64,000 nucleotides of DNA from Streptomyces sp. S3(2020) (GTDB lineage Bacteria > Actinomycetota > Actinomycetes > Streptomycetales > Streptomycetaceae): contig NZ_JABERD010000004.1 in the NCBI RefSeq assembly GCF_013044505.1, forward strand, positions 1 to 64,000, in the 5' to 3' direction. Of the stretch, positions 8,512 to 16,886 are shown piece by piece. Under the pieces are notes generated by a model. It was not told the origin of the DNA. It did no database searches and worked only from the letters and a program-made list of their open reading frames with translations. Positions within the stretch are counted from its first letter, which is position 1. Each line of letters starts with the position of its first letter. Both the position numbers and the translations under genes were made by a program.

Positions 8512-9320
8512 GCGGACGCCCTTTCCTCGCCGTGTTCCGCGCCCAGATACGCGGCGCGTACGGCCGGGTCCGCCCGCACCTCCGCGGGGGACCCCTCGCT
8601 GATCTTGACGCCGAAGTCGAGGACATGGACCACGTCGCTCATCCCCAGCACCAGTTCGACATCGTGCTCGACCAGGAGCAGCGACACCCCGTGGTCGGCG
8701 ACGATCCGGGTGAGCGTCGCCGCCAACTCGTCGGTCTCACGCGCGTCGAGCCCCGAGGACGGCTCGTCCAGGAGCAGCACGCCCGGATCGACGGCGAGGG
8801 CCCGCGCGATCTCCAGCAGCCGGCTCGTGCCCAACGGCAGCCCGGAGACCGGCCGATGCGCCACCCCGGTCAGCCCCAGCGCGGCGAGCAGCGAGTCCAC
8901 CCGCCGCTCCTCGTCCACGGGCGGCCGACGGAAACCGCCCCCGGTGACGAGGTCGGTCCAGATCCGGTGCCGGGTGTGCCGCAGCCGGTACGCCAGCACC
9001 ACGTGCTCGCGGACCGTCAGGCCCGGGAACAGCTCCGGATGCTGGAAGGTACGCGCGAGTCCGCGCCGGGCCCGAGCCTGCGCACTGGCCCGCGAGACGT
9101 CCTGCCCGTCCATCAGAACGGCTCCCGCACCAGGCGTCAGCAGCCCGGAGAGGACGGCGAACAGGGTGCTCTTGCCCGCCCCGTTGGGACCCACCAGCCC
9201 GACGACCGAGGCCGGCGGCACCGCCAGGTCGACCTCGCTCAGGGCGAGAAGGCCGCCGAAGCGGACGGTGACACCCCTGGCTTCGATGCGGGCCGGGGTC
9301 GTGACGGAGGCTGTGCTCAT
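8508..9320 (-). CDS. livG: Branched-chain-amino-acid-type ABC transporter ATPase LivG
   Basis: A 270-residue ABC ATPase of the LivG group, with Walker A GPNGAGKST at about residues 41-49, ARTFQHPELFPGLTV after it, a Walker B LLLDEPSSGLD and the switch VEHDVELVLGM. The canonical LSGG signature is altered to SGLPLGTSRLLEIARALA, a change often seen in LivG proteins as VSGLPLG or LSYG. ATG 9320 is used because AGGGAGAA lies just upstream; that site is part of a 24-bp tandem repeat. LivG is coupled to livF by a four-base overlap. Confidence 0.87.
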   Translation of the reverse strand: MSTASVTTPARIEARGVTVRFGGLLALSEVDLAVPPASVVGLVGPNGAGKSTLFAVLSGLLTPGAGAVLMDGQDVSRASAQARARRGLARTFQHPELFPGLTVREHVVLAYRLRHTRHRIWTDLVTGGGFRRPPVDEERRVDSLLAALGLTGVAHRPVSGLPLGTSRLLEIARALAVDPGVLLLDEPSSGLDARETDELAATLTRIVADHGVSLLLVEHDVELVLGMSDVVHVLDFGVKISEGSPAEVRADPAVRAAYLGAEHGEERASA

Positions 9321-9324
9321 ACGC

Positions 9325-9390
9325 GTTCTCCCTACGGCGCTCAGACCAGTTCTCCCTGCGGCGCTCACACGAGTTCTCCCTGCGGCGTCG
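9325..9390. repeat. 24-bp tandem repeat carrying the livG ribosome binding site
   Basis: About 2.75 direct copies of GTTCTCCCTGCGGCGCTCAC plus four bases. On the minus strand each unit contains AGGGAGAAC, so the livG Shine-Dalgarno is present up to three times, and the stop codon of the permease lies inside the second unit. Confidence 0.8.
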
Positions 9391-11299
9391 AAGGCTGCCC
9401 GGCGCGGTCTCTCCGCCGCTCCCGCCAACGGCCCAGGTCGCGCAGTTGCCGGGCGTGCATCGCGATGATGCCCTCGGGGTTTCGGGCGAGCATGACCGCG
9501 CCGAAGCCGAACATGATCACCGGGACCTCGGCCCAGCGTGTCGGCAGATACGTCTGGAACACGCTGGGCAGCACGGCGAACGCCACTCCGGCGACCAGCG
9601 CGCCGACGACCGGCCGTGCCCCCACGGTGACCAGGACCGCCAGCCACACCAGCCCGGTGAACGGGTTGAACGAGTCCGGCAGCGCCGACTGGTAGGCGAG
9701 GGCGAGGAAACCGCCGCCGACCGCGGCGACGAAGGTGGCGACGGCGGAGACGAGCACCTTGACCGGCACGATGCCGAGGCCCAGCGTGCGCGAGCCGGTC
9801 TCGCTGTGACGGACCGCCGTGACGGCGAGCCCCGCCGTCGAGCGGCGCAGGTTCACGACGAACAGCCCCAGTGCGGCGAACACCGCCAGTGCCAGCAGGG
9901 CGAAGGTGCGGTTGTCCAGGGCCCAGTCGGGGCGCGGCAGGTAGATGCCCTGCCCCGAGTGGTAGAAGCGGTCCCGCATGAAGACCAGGTTCTGGGCGAG
10001 GAGTCCGAAGGTCAGCGTCACCAGGGCGACGTACAGATTGCCCAGCCGGATCGTCAGCACACCGAGCACCACCCCCACGGGGACCACGCACACAGCGCTC
10101 ACCAGGACCGCTGCCAGGGGCGGCCACCCGGAGTTGGTGGTGAGGTCGGCGGCGAGCAGGGCGCCGAGTCCGGCGAAAGTGATCTGGCAGAGCCAGATCA
10201 TGCCGCCCTCACCCGTGACGAGGGTGCAGGACAGCAGCGCCATGGCCATCGCGACCCCGGTCGCGACCAGTCCCGTCCAGAAGTCGTCGAGGAGCAGCGG
10301 AAGGCACGCGACGACGGCAAGGGTCAGCAGCGGGGCGAGGTAGCCGGACGAAGCCGTGGCGGCCGGGGCTCCCGCCTGCTCACTGCGGACCGCGCGGTCC
10401 AGCACACCGCTCACCGGAGCGTCGCCCGCCCGTCCGCGCACCGCGTGGGCGAGGAGGAAGACGAGCATGAACAGGAACGGGACGCTGGGCACGATCTGCG
10501 CGGCCAGCGCGCTCTGCGGATCGAGGTAGCGCTGGATCACGCTGGTGACGACGCCCATGGCGAGGGCCACCGCGACGGCCGTCGCCAGGCTGCGCAGCCG
10601 TGCCGCCACGACGGCCGCGAAGGCGGCCGCCATCAGGAAGGTCATACCGTCCACCGACAGCCCGGCGGTGGGCGCGACGAGGACCCCGGCCAGCCCTGCC
10701 AGCAGCGCGCTGAACGCCCACACTCCGACCGACACCCGTGCGGCGCTCACCCCCGACAGCGCGGTGAGCGCCTCGGAGTCGACCAGGGCGCGCACCTTGA
10801 GGCCGATGTCGGTGTACCGCAGCAGCGCGGTGCCGACGATCAGGACCACGGCGAGAGCGGCGTACGTGATCAGCTGGTTCATGTCGACCACCGCCCCGAA
10901 CGGCCGGTGGACCGCGACCGGTTGGGGCGCGAGGCCCGGCGCGGTGACGTTCACCAGCTGCCCGAACACCAGATTGACGAGAGGCGGCAGCGCGACCGAC
11001 AGACCGATCGTGGCGACGATCTTCACCAGGGGTGAGCGCAGTCGCAGATGCCGGAAGAGCACCGCGTGGAGCAGGACGCCCAGGGCCGGGCCGAACAGTC
11101 CGATCGCGACCGGCGCGGCCAGTGGCAGCGGCCAGCCCTGCTCGACGTACAGGAAGTAGTAGAAGCGGGCCACGGTGAACGCCATGGCCCCGAAGGCGAA
11201 GTTGAAGACGCCGGACGACACATGGGTGACGACCAGCGATGCCGCGGCGATGGCGTAGACGGCCCCGAGAGCGAGACCGGCGACAACGTAGGAGAGCAA
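9365..11299 (-). CDS. Fused LivH-LivM permease of the HAAT importer
   Basis: A 644-residue protein that joins two permeases usually encoded separately. Residues about 1-295 are LivH-like (YVVAGLALGAVYAIAAASLVVTH at the N terminus, then GLKVRALVDSEALTALSGV). After a polar linker at about 300-325 (RAGDAPVSGV, RSEQAGAPA) come the LivM-like helices, with TGEGGMIWLCQITFAGLGA, LAVTAVRHSETGSRTLGL and a late GARPVVGALVAG. The start is TTG 11299, six bases after AGGAGG; an earlier in-frame TTG at 11335 lacks a site. Fusion of LivH and LivM occurs in some actinobacteria. A single polypeptide would form both halves of the membrane pore, with LivG and LivF as ATPases. Confidence 0.85.
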   Translation of the reverse strand: MLSYVVAGLALGAVYAIAAASLVVTHVSSGVFNFAFGAMAFTVARFYYFLYVEQGWPLPLAAPVAIGLFGPALGVLLHAVLFRHLRLRSPLVKIVATIGLSVALPPLVNLVFGQLVNVTAPGLAPQPVAVHRPFGAVVDMNQLITYAALAVVLIVGTALLRYTDIGLKVRALVDSEALTALSGVSAARVSVGVWAFSALLAGLAGVLVAPTAGLSVDGMTFLMAAAFAAVVAARLRSLATAVAVALAMGVVTSVIQRYLDPQSALAAQIVPSVPFLFMLVFLLAHAVRGRAGDAPVSGVLDRAVRSEQAGAPAATASSGYLAPLLTLAVVACLPLLLDDFWTGLVATGVAMAMALLSCTLVTGEGGMIWLCQITFAGLGALLAADLTTNSGWPPLAAVLVSAVCVVPVGVVLGVLTIRLGNLYVALVTLTFGLLAQNLVFMRDRFYHSGQGIYLPRPDWALDNRTFALLALAVFAALGLFVVNLRRSTAGLAVTAVRHSETGSRTLGLGIVPVKVLVSAVATFVAAVGGGFLALAYQSALPDSFNPFTGLVWLAVLVTVGARPVVGALVAGVAFAVLPSVFQTYLPTRWAEVPVIMFGFGAVMLARNPEGIIAMHARQLRDLGRWRERRRDRAGQPSTPQGELV

Positions 11300-11348
11300 C
11301 GACGGCCTCCTGGAAGGGCGTGCTGGGGACAGCAACGGGTACGGATTA

Positions 11349-11358
11349 AAGTGCGCTC
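11349..11358. promoter_or_regulatory. Possible weak copy of the shared palindrome
   Basis: AAGTGCGCTC in an AT-rich context resembles RAGTRTACTY with two or three mismatches. It sits about 50 bases upstream of the permease start, in the divergent liv promoter region. Confidence 0.25.
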
Positions 11359-11412
11359 ATATAGGGTCCGCGTCAACCCTTAGGAGGCATTTCGCCGCAC
11401 GATCCGATGACA

Positions 11413-11422
11413 AAGGATACTT
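11413..11422. promoter_or_regulatory. AGTATACT-type operator in divergent liv promoter
   Basis: AAGGATACTT differs at a single base from AAGTATACTT and is embedded in CAAAGGATACTTAATATG. It lies between the divergent permease and binding-protein genes of the importer. Confidence 0.5.
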
Positions 11423-11495
11423 AATATGCTCCACTGTGCCTCGCGTACCACCTGTCGGGACCGTCGGGAGACGGGCCGAGGACGGAGGAGAGCAC

Positions 11496-12749
11496 ATGAG
11501 AAGAGCCGGTGCCATCGCCACCTGGACCAGCGCCGCCGCCCTGCTGCTCGCCGCTTGCGGCAGCGGTGGCTCCGCGGGGGCGGACAACACGGACGGACCG
11601 GTCAGGATCGGTGTCCTGACCGCACTGAGCGGTGCCGCCGCCGCGCACTACGCCGACACCGAGAGCGGCGTGAAGGCCCGCCTCGCGGCCTACGAGGCGG
11701 CGGGCGGGAAGTGCGCCTCGCGAGGCTTCGACGTGATCATGGGCGACGACCAGTCCACACCGCAGGGCGCGCTCACCGCGGCCCAGCGCCTGGTGCAGCA
11801 GAAGCACGTGTACGCGGTGCTCCCGGTGAGCACGTACTTCTACGGCGCCGGACAGTACGCGGGTACCCGGGCGGGCGGAACCCCCTTCCTCGGAGGCGCC
11901 TTCGACGGCGGCGAGCAGTGGTTCGACCCGAAGTACGACAACCTCTTCCCGGCGATGTCCGGCACCGACTACGACCGGGCGGCCACGACACTCGGCGTGT
12001 ACTGGAAGAAGCTCGGCGGGACCAAGGTCGCCGTGGTCGCCTACAACACCCCCAGTTCCGCGAAGGCCGCGGAGGGAGCGGCACTGTCCGCCGAACACGC
12101 GGGACTGGGGCGCGGCTACGTCAACGAGCGCATCCCGTTCGGGAGCAGTGACGTCGGAGCCATCGTCCTGGGCATCAAGAAGTCCGGCGCCGACGTGCTC
12201 TACGCCCCGGTGATCCCCGAGACCGGCTTCGCGCTCGCCACCGGTCTGCGCCGGGCCGGGGTGGAGATGAAGTCGATCCTGCTGGCCACCGGTTACGGGG
12301 CCGACCTGCTCAAGTCGCCGCCGACGCTGAAGGTCGCGCAGGGCGTGGGCTTCATGACGTCGTACGCGCCGGTGGAGACGGACACCGCGGCCACCCGGGC
12401 GTGGTCCGCGGCGCTCAAGAAGTACGGCGGTTCGGCCTCCGGTATCCCGTCCTTCTCCCAGGCGGTCGGCTGGATCAGCGCGGACCTGCTGCTGCACGGA
12501 CTGGAGAAGGCCGGCTGCACCGCGAGCCAGGAGGAGCTGATGTCCGCGCTGCGCGCCGACCGGACCTGGACGGCCGGGGGCCTGTTTCCGAAGCCCGCCG
12601 ACTTCGCGGACAAGGGCTCCTATTCGGTCGGCGGCCCCGGTGACTGCACGTTCGTCTCGCTCCTGGAGGGCGAGAAGTTCGTGCCGGACCCGGCGGGCGC
12701 CCCGGCCTGCGGAGAGCGGATCCCCGGTGTGAAGGTCGCCGTCGAGTAG
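11496..12749 (+). CDS. ABC transporter substrate-binding lipoprotein (LivJ/LivK-like)
   Basis: A 417-residue periplasmic-binding-fold lipoprotein. The signal peptide ends in the lipobox LLAAC with the acylated cysteine at residue 21. The mature part opens with VRIGVLTALSG, the usual start of HAAT-family binding proteins, and continues through two lobes to about residue 415. ATG 11496 follows GGAGGAG. It is divergent from the permease/ATPase operon and completes the importer. It has several extra cysteines (for example CTFVSLL and APACGER near the C terminus) that could form disulfides. The ligand is unknown; the catabolic context favours an organic acid of the degraded compound. Confidence 0.85.
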   Translation: MRRAGAIATWTSAAALLLAACGSGGSAGADNTDGPVRIGVLTALSGAAAAHYADTESGVKARLAAYEAAGGKCASRGFDVIMGDDQSTPQGALTAAQRLVQQKHVYAVLPVSTYFYGAGQYAGTRAGGTPFLGGAFDGGEQWFDPKYDNLFPAMSGTDYDRAATTLGVYWKKLGGTKVAVVAYNTPSSAKAAEGAALSAEHAGLGRGYVNERIPFGSSDVGAIVLGIKKSGADVLYAPVIPETGFALATGLRRAGVEMKSILLATGYGADLLKSPPTLKVAQGVGFMTSYAPVETDTAATRAWSAALKKYGGSASGIPSFSQAVGWISADLLLHGLEKAGCTASQEELMSALRADRTWTAGGLFPKPADFADKGSYSVGGPGDCTFVSLLEGEKFVPDPAGAPACGERIPGVKVAVE

Positions 12750-12768
12750 CGGCCGGGCGGCCCGCTCC

Positions 12769-14247
12769 TCAGCGTGCCGCCCAGCTCACGGTCTTGGTCT
12801 GGAGGTACTCCTCCAGCCCGAACTCGCCCCACTCCCGGCCGAGCCCGCTCTGCTTGTACCCGCCGAACGCGGCCCGCGGGTTCACCCCGGCGCTGCCGCC
12901 GTTGATCGCGACACCGCCGGCCCGGATCCGCGACGCCATCTCGTACGCGGCCAGGGTGTCGGCGCTCCAGACGGCACCGGCGAGGCCGTAGGGGCTGTCG
13001 TTCGCGATGCGCACCGCCTCCTCGTCGGTGCGGAACGGGATGACGACACCGACCGGTCCGAAGAACTCCGTGCGCGCGACGGTCATGGTGTTGTCGACGT
13101 CGGCGAAGAGCGTGGGTTCCACGAAGTAGCCCCGGTCCAGACCCGCCGGGCGCCCGCCCCCGTGGACCAGACGTGCCCCCTCCTTCTCGCCGACCCGGAT
13201 CAGTTTCTCGACCTTGTCCCGCTGGGCCTCGCTGATCAACGGGCCCATGGTGGTGGCCGGGTCGGCCGGATCGCCGACCCTGACCTCGGCGAGGGCCGCG
13301 CTCAGCCGGTCGACCAGTTCGTCGTGGACCGACTCGTGCACCAGCGTCCGGGTCAGCAGGGAACAGCCCTGACCGGCGTGTGTGGTGATGCCGGAGAGCG
13401 CCGAGCGGACAGCGCCGTCGAGGTCGCCGTCGGCGCGGACGATGTTCGCCGACTTGCCGCCGAGTTCGAGGACGACCTTCTTCAGGGAGGCCGCGGCCTG
13501 GGCGTAGACCGTCCGCCCGACCGTGTCCGAGCCGGTGAAGCTGACGAGGTCGACCATCGGGTGGGTGGTGAGTTCACGGCCGGCCTCGATGTCACCGGTC
13601 ACGATGTTGAGCACACCCGGCGGCAGTCCGGCGGCGTCGGCGAAGTCGCCGATCAGGAGGGACTCCAGGGGAGTGCTCGGCGCCGGCTTCAGTACGGCGG
13701 TGCACCCTGCCGCGAGGGCCGGGATCACCTTCATCATGCTGAGGAAGAAGGGGAAGTTGTAGGCGGAGATCAGGGCGCACACACCGAACGCCTCGCGGCG
13801 CAGCACTCCCTGGGAGATGCCGATGCCCGGCGCGATCGTCGGTTCCATGGGCCGTTCCCAGTCGAAGGCCGGCATCACCCGCTCGGCCATGTCGCGCAGA
13901 TGCGTCACCGGGACCCGGGTCTGGAGGGTTTCGGCCAGCGCCCGGATCGAGCCCGCCTCGGCCATGTTGACCGCCACGAGGTCGGGCAGCCGGCGCTCCA
14001 TCTCCTGCGCCATGCGCAGCAGTACGGCAGCCCGTTCCGCGGGCTTCATCCGAGGCCACGGGCCTTCGTCGAAGGCGCGCCGGGCGGCCTCGACGGCCGC
14101 ACGCACATCCGCCGGTGACGAGCCCGGGACTTCGGCCACCGTCTCCTCGGTCGCCGGATTGCGCACGAGTACCGGGGTGTCCGACCGGCCCGGGGTCCGG
14201 CGTCCGTCGATGTAGAGCTGCGAAGAGAACGAGTACGCCGTTGTCAT
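12769..14247 (-). CDS. Aldehyde dehydrogenase, NAD(P)+-dependent
   Basis: A 492-residue ALDH superfamily enzyme oxidising an aldehyde to a carboxylate. Catalytic residues are visible: N164 in SAYNFP, E261 in LELGGKS and the nucleophile C295 in GQGCSL; the NAD-binding FTGSDTVG stretch is at about 237-244. The length is normal. Start ATG has AGGAGACGG upstream. It is transcribed alone, divergent from the amidohydrolase, with a perfect copy of the TTGAGTGTACTCAA palindrome in its promoter. It could oxidise an aldehyde made by one of the P450s or alcohol dehydrogenases of the locus. Confidence 0.87.
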   Translation of the reverse strand: MTTAYSFSSQLYIDGRRTPGRSDTPVLVRNPATEETVAEVPGSSPADVRAAVEAARRAFDEGPWPRMKPAERAAVLLRMAQEMERRLPDLVAVNMAEAGSIRALAETLQTRVPVTHLRDMAERVMPAFDWERPMEPTIAPGIGISQGVLRREAFGVCALISAYNFPFFLSMMKVIPALAAGCTAVLKPAPSTPLESLLIGDFADAAGLPPGVLNIVTGDIEAGRELTTHPMVDLVSFTGSDTVGRTVYAQAAASLKKVVLELGGKSANIVRADGDLDGAVRSALSGITTHAGQGCSLLTRTLVHESVHDELVDRLSAALAEVRVGDPADPATTMGPLISEAQRDKVEKLIRVGEKEGARLVHGGGRPAGLDRGYFVEPTLFADVDNTMTVARTEFFGPVGVVIPFRTDEEAVRIANDSPYGLAGAVWSADTLAAYEMASRIRAGGVAINGGSAGVNPRAAFGGYKQSGLGREWGEFGLEEYLQTKTVSWAAR

Positions 14248-14280
14248 CTGCCGTCTCCTGATCGCCTACAGCGTGTTTAT

Positions 14281-14294
14281 TTGAGTGTACTCAA
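14281..14294. promoter_or_regulatory. Shared palindrome, perfect 14-bp copy
   Basis: TTGAGTGTACTCAA is an inverted repeat (TTGAGT, two bases, ACTCAA) 34 bases upstream of the aldehyde dehydrogenase start. Its core GAGTGTACTC fits RAGTRTACTY exactly. Confidence 0.65.
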
Positions 14295-14401
14295 TTAAGT
14301 CCCTCCGGGAAGGTGCGGTGAGACGTCAGCTTTATGTCAGCGGACCGTCAGCCTTTGGAGCTGCGTTGATCCACTATTCCGTATGCTGAATCATTGACTA
14401 G

Positions 14402-14411
14402 ACCGATCGGT
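14402..14411. promoter_or_regulatory. TetR-type palindrome ACCGATCGGT
   Basis: The perfect palindrome lies within CTAGACCGATCGGTACAG, about 70 bases before the amidohydrolase. The same GACC..CGGTACA pattern recurs at 36782 and 62309. Confidence 0.5.
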
Positions 14412-14482
14412 ACAGCTAACTTCGGCCTCATCCGCGGGGTGGGTTCTGGCACGAACGACGAGGTTCGAAAGAGGTACCGCCT

Positions 14483-15760
14483 GTGTTCAAGGAATTTGTC
14501 GTGTCCGGCGATTCGCACATCATCGAGCCGGTCGATCTCTTCAAGACCCGCTTGCCCAAGCAGCTTCGCGAGCGGGCACTGTGGGAAGAGGAGTTCACCC
14601 TGGACGAGCCGATCGTTCCGGGCGGCCACACCGAGTTCAAGAAGCTCCACACCATCGGGTTCGACGGCTGGACCATCTCCAAGTACCGCCAGATCGGCGG
14701 GGAGACCCCGGACGGCGACCCGGAGCACATCATCCGGGACATGAACCTCGACGGCGTCGACGCCTCGGTCATGTTCCCCAACCTCTCGCTGTTCGTCCTG
14801 TTCACCGACGACCACGAGCTGTCCATGGCCCACGCCCGGGTGTGGAACGACTACCTCGTCGAGCGCTACCTGCCCTACAAGGACCGGCTGCGCCCGACGG
14901 CGGCGATCCCGCTCACGGACGTCCCCGAGGCCGTGGCCGAGATCGAGCGCTGTGCGCGCATGGGGCTCGGGGCGATCCTGCTGCCGGAGATCCCGCCGCT
15001 GCCCTACTACGCGCGGGAGTACGACCCGGTCTGGGCGGCGGCCCAGGCACACGGGCTGCCGGTGTTCATCCATGTGGCCACCGGCGGAGTGAAGGTCAAG
15101 GAGGAGGTGTCCGGGACGGCGCAGACGGTCCGGGGCCTGATGACGGCCATGAACATGGGCAAGGGCAACCTGACCGACGACATGGTGGCGGGCCGGACCA
15201 TGGGCAGCGCGGTCGGCTCGGCCGTGGCCGGACCGCAGGGCATCATCGCCAGCCTCGTCGGCGGCGGCGTCTGCGAACGCTTCCCGGACCTGCACTTCAA
15301 CCTGATCGAGTACACGGCGGGCTGGCTGGTCTCCTTCATGGGCTACATGGACAAGGCCTGGAAGACCGGCACGGGTCAGGACCCGGACTGGTGGCTCGGC
15401 TTCTGGGACGACAACCGCGGGCCGAGGGAGCAGCCCTCCATGGGGCGGCTGTTCGCCATCAACGACCAGTGGCCCTATCCGCTCAAGCCCACCGAGTACG
15501 TCCGCCGCCAGATCCACGTCCAGTTCGCGGACGACCCGACCGCCGTCAAGGCCCGCCACATCACCGGACTGTCGACGGTCATGTGGGGCAACGACTACCC
15601 GCACGCCGAGGGCACCTTCCGCAGCAGCGCGGAATGTATCGCCGAGAACTTCGAGGGCGTTCCCGACGAGGACCGCGCGGCCATCCTGGGTGGCACGCTC
15701 GCCGACGTCGTGCACTTCGACAAGAGCAGGAAACTGGCGCCGCTTCCGCAGGACGCCTGA
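14483..15760 (+). CDS. Metal-dependent amidohydrolase (amidohydrolase 2 family)
   Basis: A 425-residue TIM-barrel hydrolase of the amidohydrolase-2/ACMSD-like group, which hydrolyses or decarboxylates cyclic substrates. The N-terminal metal motif is DSHIIEP (residues about 10-16); further ligands are expected in FIHVATGG (about 196) and in the late WGNDYPHAEG (about 372), a common ending of this group. GTG 14483 follows GAGG at 8 bases. It is a single-gene unit ended by a strong hairpin. A second, more distant member is at 44822; both would act on cyclic or acyl intermediates, but the reaction cannot be assigned from sequence. Confidence 0.78.
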   Translation: MFKEFVVSGDSHIIEPVDLFKTRLPKQLRERALWEEEFTLDEPIVPGGHTEFKKLHTIGFDGWTISKYRQIGGETPDGDPEHIIRDMNLDGVDASVMFPNLSLFVLFTDDHELSMAHARVWNDYLVERYLPYKDRLRPTAAIPLTDVPEAVAEIERCARMGLGAILLPEIPPLPYYAREYDPVWAAAQAHGLPVFIHVATGGVKVKEEVSGTAQTVRGLMTAMNMGKGNLTDDMVAGRTMGSAVGSAVAGPQGIIASLVGGGVCERFPDLHFNLIEYTAGWLVSFMGYMDKAWKTGTGQDPDWWLGFWDDNRGPREQPSMGRLFAINDQWPYPLKPTEYVRRQIHVQFADDPTAVKARHITGLSTVMWGNDYPHAEGTFRSSAECIAENFEGVPDEDRAAILGGTLADVVHFDKSRKLAPLPQDA

Positions 15761-15769
15761 GCCGCGGCG

Positions 15770-15800
15770 GAGGCCGGCCCCGGGGTGCGGGGCCGGCCTC
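15770..15800. terminator. Hairpin terminator between convergent genes
   Basis: GAGGCCGGCCCC, 7-base loop, exact complement: a 12-bp stem filling the gap between the amidohydrolase and the LLM-class gene and touching the latter's stop codon. Confidence 0.8.
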
Positions 15801-16817
15801 TCAGCCCTCGTCCGCGACGGAGCCGATGAGCCCGAGGGCGGCCAGGCCGTAGGCGGCCCGGCGCCGGGGGCTCACCAGGAAGCTCGGGGGCGCGAAGTAG
15901 CCGACGTCACGGGGCAGGGACCCGGCACGCCGGGCGAGGGTGTCCTTGGCGTCGGCGGTCGTCCCGCACACGGCGATCTCGTCGACCATCTCGTCGGTCA
16001 CCGCCCGCGCCATCGCGTCGGTGTCGCCCGCCCGGAACGCCGCGCGCAGCCGGGCGACGGGTTCCCCCCAGCCGTGGCGCGCCACATAGGGGTCGTACGT
16101 CTTGACCGTGAGGTAGAAGGCGATCATCCGCCGGGCGTCGGCGACCGCGCGCTCGGGAGCGGCGTCGTCGACCGCCGTGATGATCCAGCCGTGCTCGACC
16201 GGACGTGGCCCGCCGTCGTGGTCGCCGTCGCCCTCGTGGCCGCGGTCGACGGAGGGCCGTACCACCTCGTTCCACCAGGTGTCGGTGAACAGGCCGTGCC
16301 CGACGACCCCGTCGGCGACCCGGCCCGCGGTCGTGGCCATCCGGGTGTTGAACGCAGCCAGCAGGACGGGGATGTCGAGCCGGCCGAGCACCGGGGCGCG
16401 CACGTCGGCGTCGAGCGAGTGGAACTCGCCCGAGTGGCGGACGCGTTCACCGTTCTCCGCGTGCAGCCAGGCCCGTACGGCGCCGACGGTCTCGGTGATC
16501 CGCTCCACGGGGCGGTCCGGGGGCACGCCCAGCCAGTCCCGGTTGATCCGGAACGCCGCGCTGCCCAGCCCGAGGAACAGCCGGCCCGGGGCCTGGGCGT
16601 GCAGATGGCGCAGGGCGGTCGCGTGGGCGTAGGGGGTGCGGGCGAAGGCGTAGGCGATGGCGGGGCCGGCCAGGGCGTGTTCGGTGTTCGCCACGATGTC
16701 GGCCACGGTGAGATAAGCGTCGTGGTCGGCGAACTCCCCGGCGCAGAACGCGCTCACCCCGGCCCGCTCGGCCTCCCGTCCGACGTCCCGCCCCGGCCAT
16801 GGCATGCCGAACCGCAT
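15801..16817 (-). CDS. LLM-class (luciferase-like, probably F420-dependent) oxidoreductase
   Basis: A 338-residue TIM-barrel flavin/F420 oxidoreductase. Typical stretches are the N-terminal beta strand MRFGMPWPG, FCAGEFADHDAYLTVADI at about 24-41, GRLFLGLGSAA at about 78-88 and PVLLAAFNTRMATTAGRVADGVVGHG at about 148-175. The last is the usual substrate/cofactor loop of F420-dependent members in actinobacteria. ATG has GGGAGG six bases upstream. It lies 69 bases downstream of a crotonase on the same strand and probably shares its promoter or has its own, since a copy of the shared palindrome sits in the gap. Substrate unknown. Confidence 0.78.
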   Translation of the reverse strand: MRFGMPWPGRDVGREAERAGVSAFCAGEFADHDAYLTVADIVANTEHALAGPAIAYAFARTPYAHATALRHLHAQAPGRLFLGLGSAAFRINRDWLGVPPDRPVERITETVGAVRAWLHAENGERVRHSGEFHSLDADVRAPVLGRLDIPVLLAAFNTRMATTAGRVADGVVGHGLFTDTWWNEVVRPSVDRGHEGDGDHDGGPRPVEHGWIITAVDDAAPERAVADARRMIAFYLTVKTYDPYVARHGWGEPVARLRAAFRAGDTDAMARAVTDEMVDEIAVCGTTADAKDTLARRAGSLPRDVGYFAPPSFLVSPRRRAAYGLAALGLIGSVADEG

Positions 16818-16853
16818 GAGAGCCTCCCGCTGGTCACCCTGAAAACCTTAATA

Positions 16854-16863
16854 AAGGACACTT
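16854..16863. promoter_or_regulatory. AGTATACT-type element upstream of LLM gene
   Basis: AAGGACACTT reads AAGTGTCCTT on the minus strand, inside TTAATAAAGGACACTTATTT. It lies 37 bases before the oxidoreductase start. Confidence 0.4.
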
Positions 16864-16886
16864 ATTTAGGGGAGGGTAGGGGAGCG

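Noticed and set aside
9325-9390. CRISPR-like array
   Set aside because: The units are contiguous without spacers and fewer than three; they are a tandem repeat in a gene junction.
8508-10127. Long minus-strand frame extending livG to 539 residues
   Set aside because: The upstream part is out of frame with, and antisense-free shadow of, the fused permease; the ATG at 9320 with its AGGGAGAA site begins the conserved LivG sequence.
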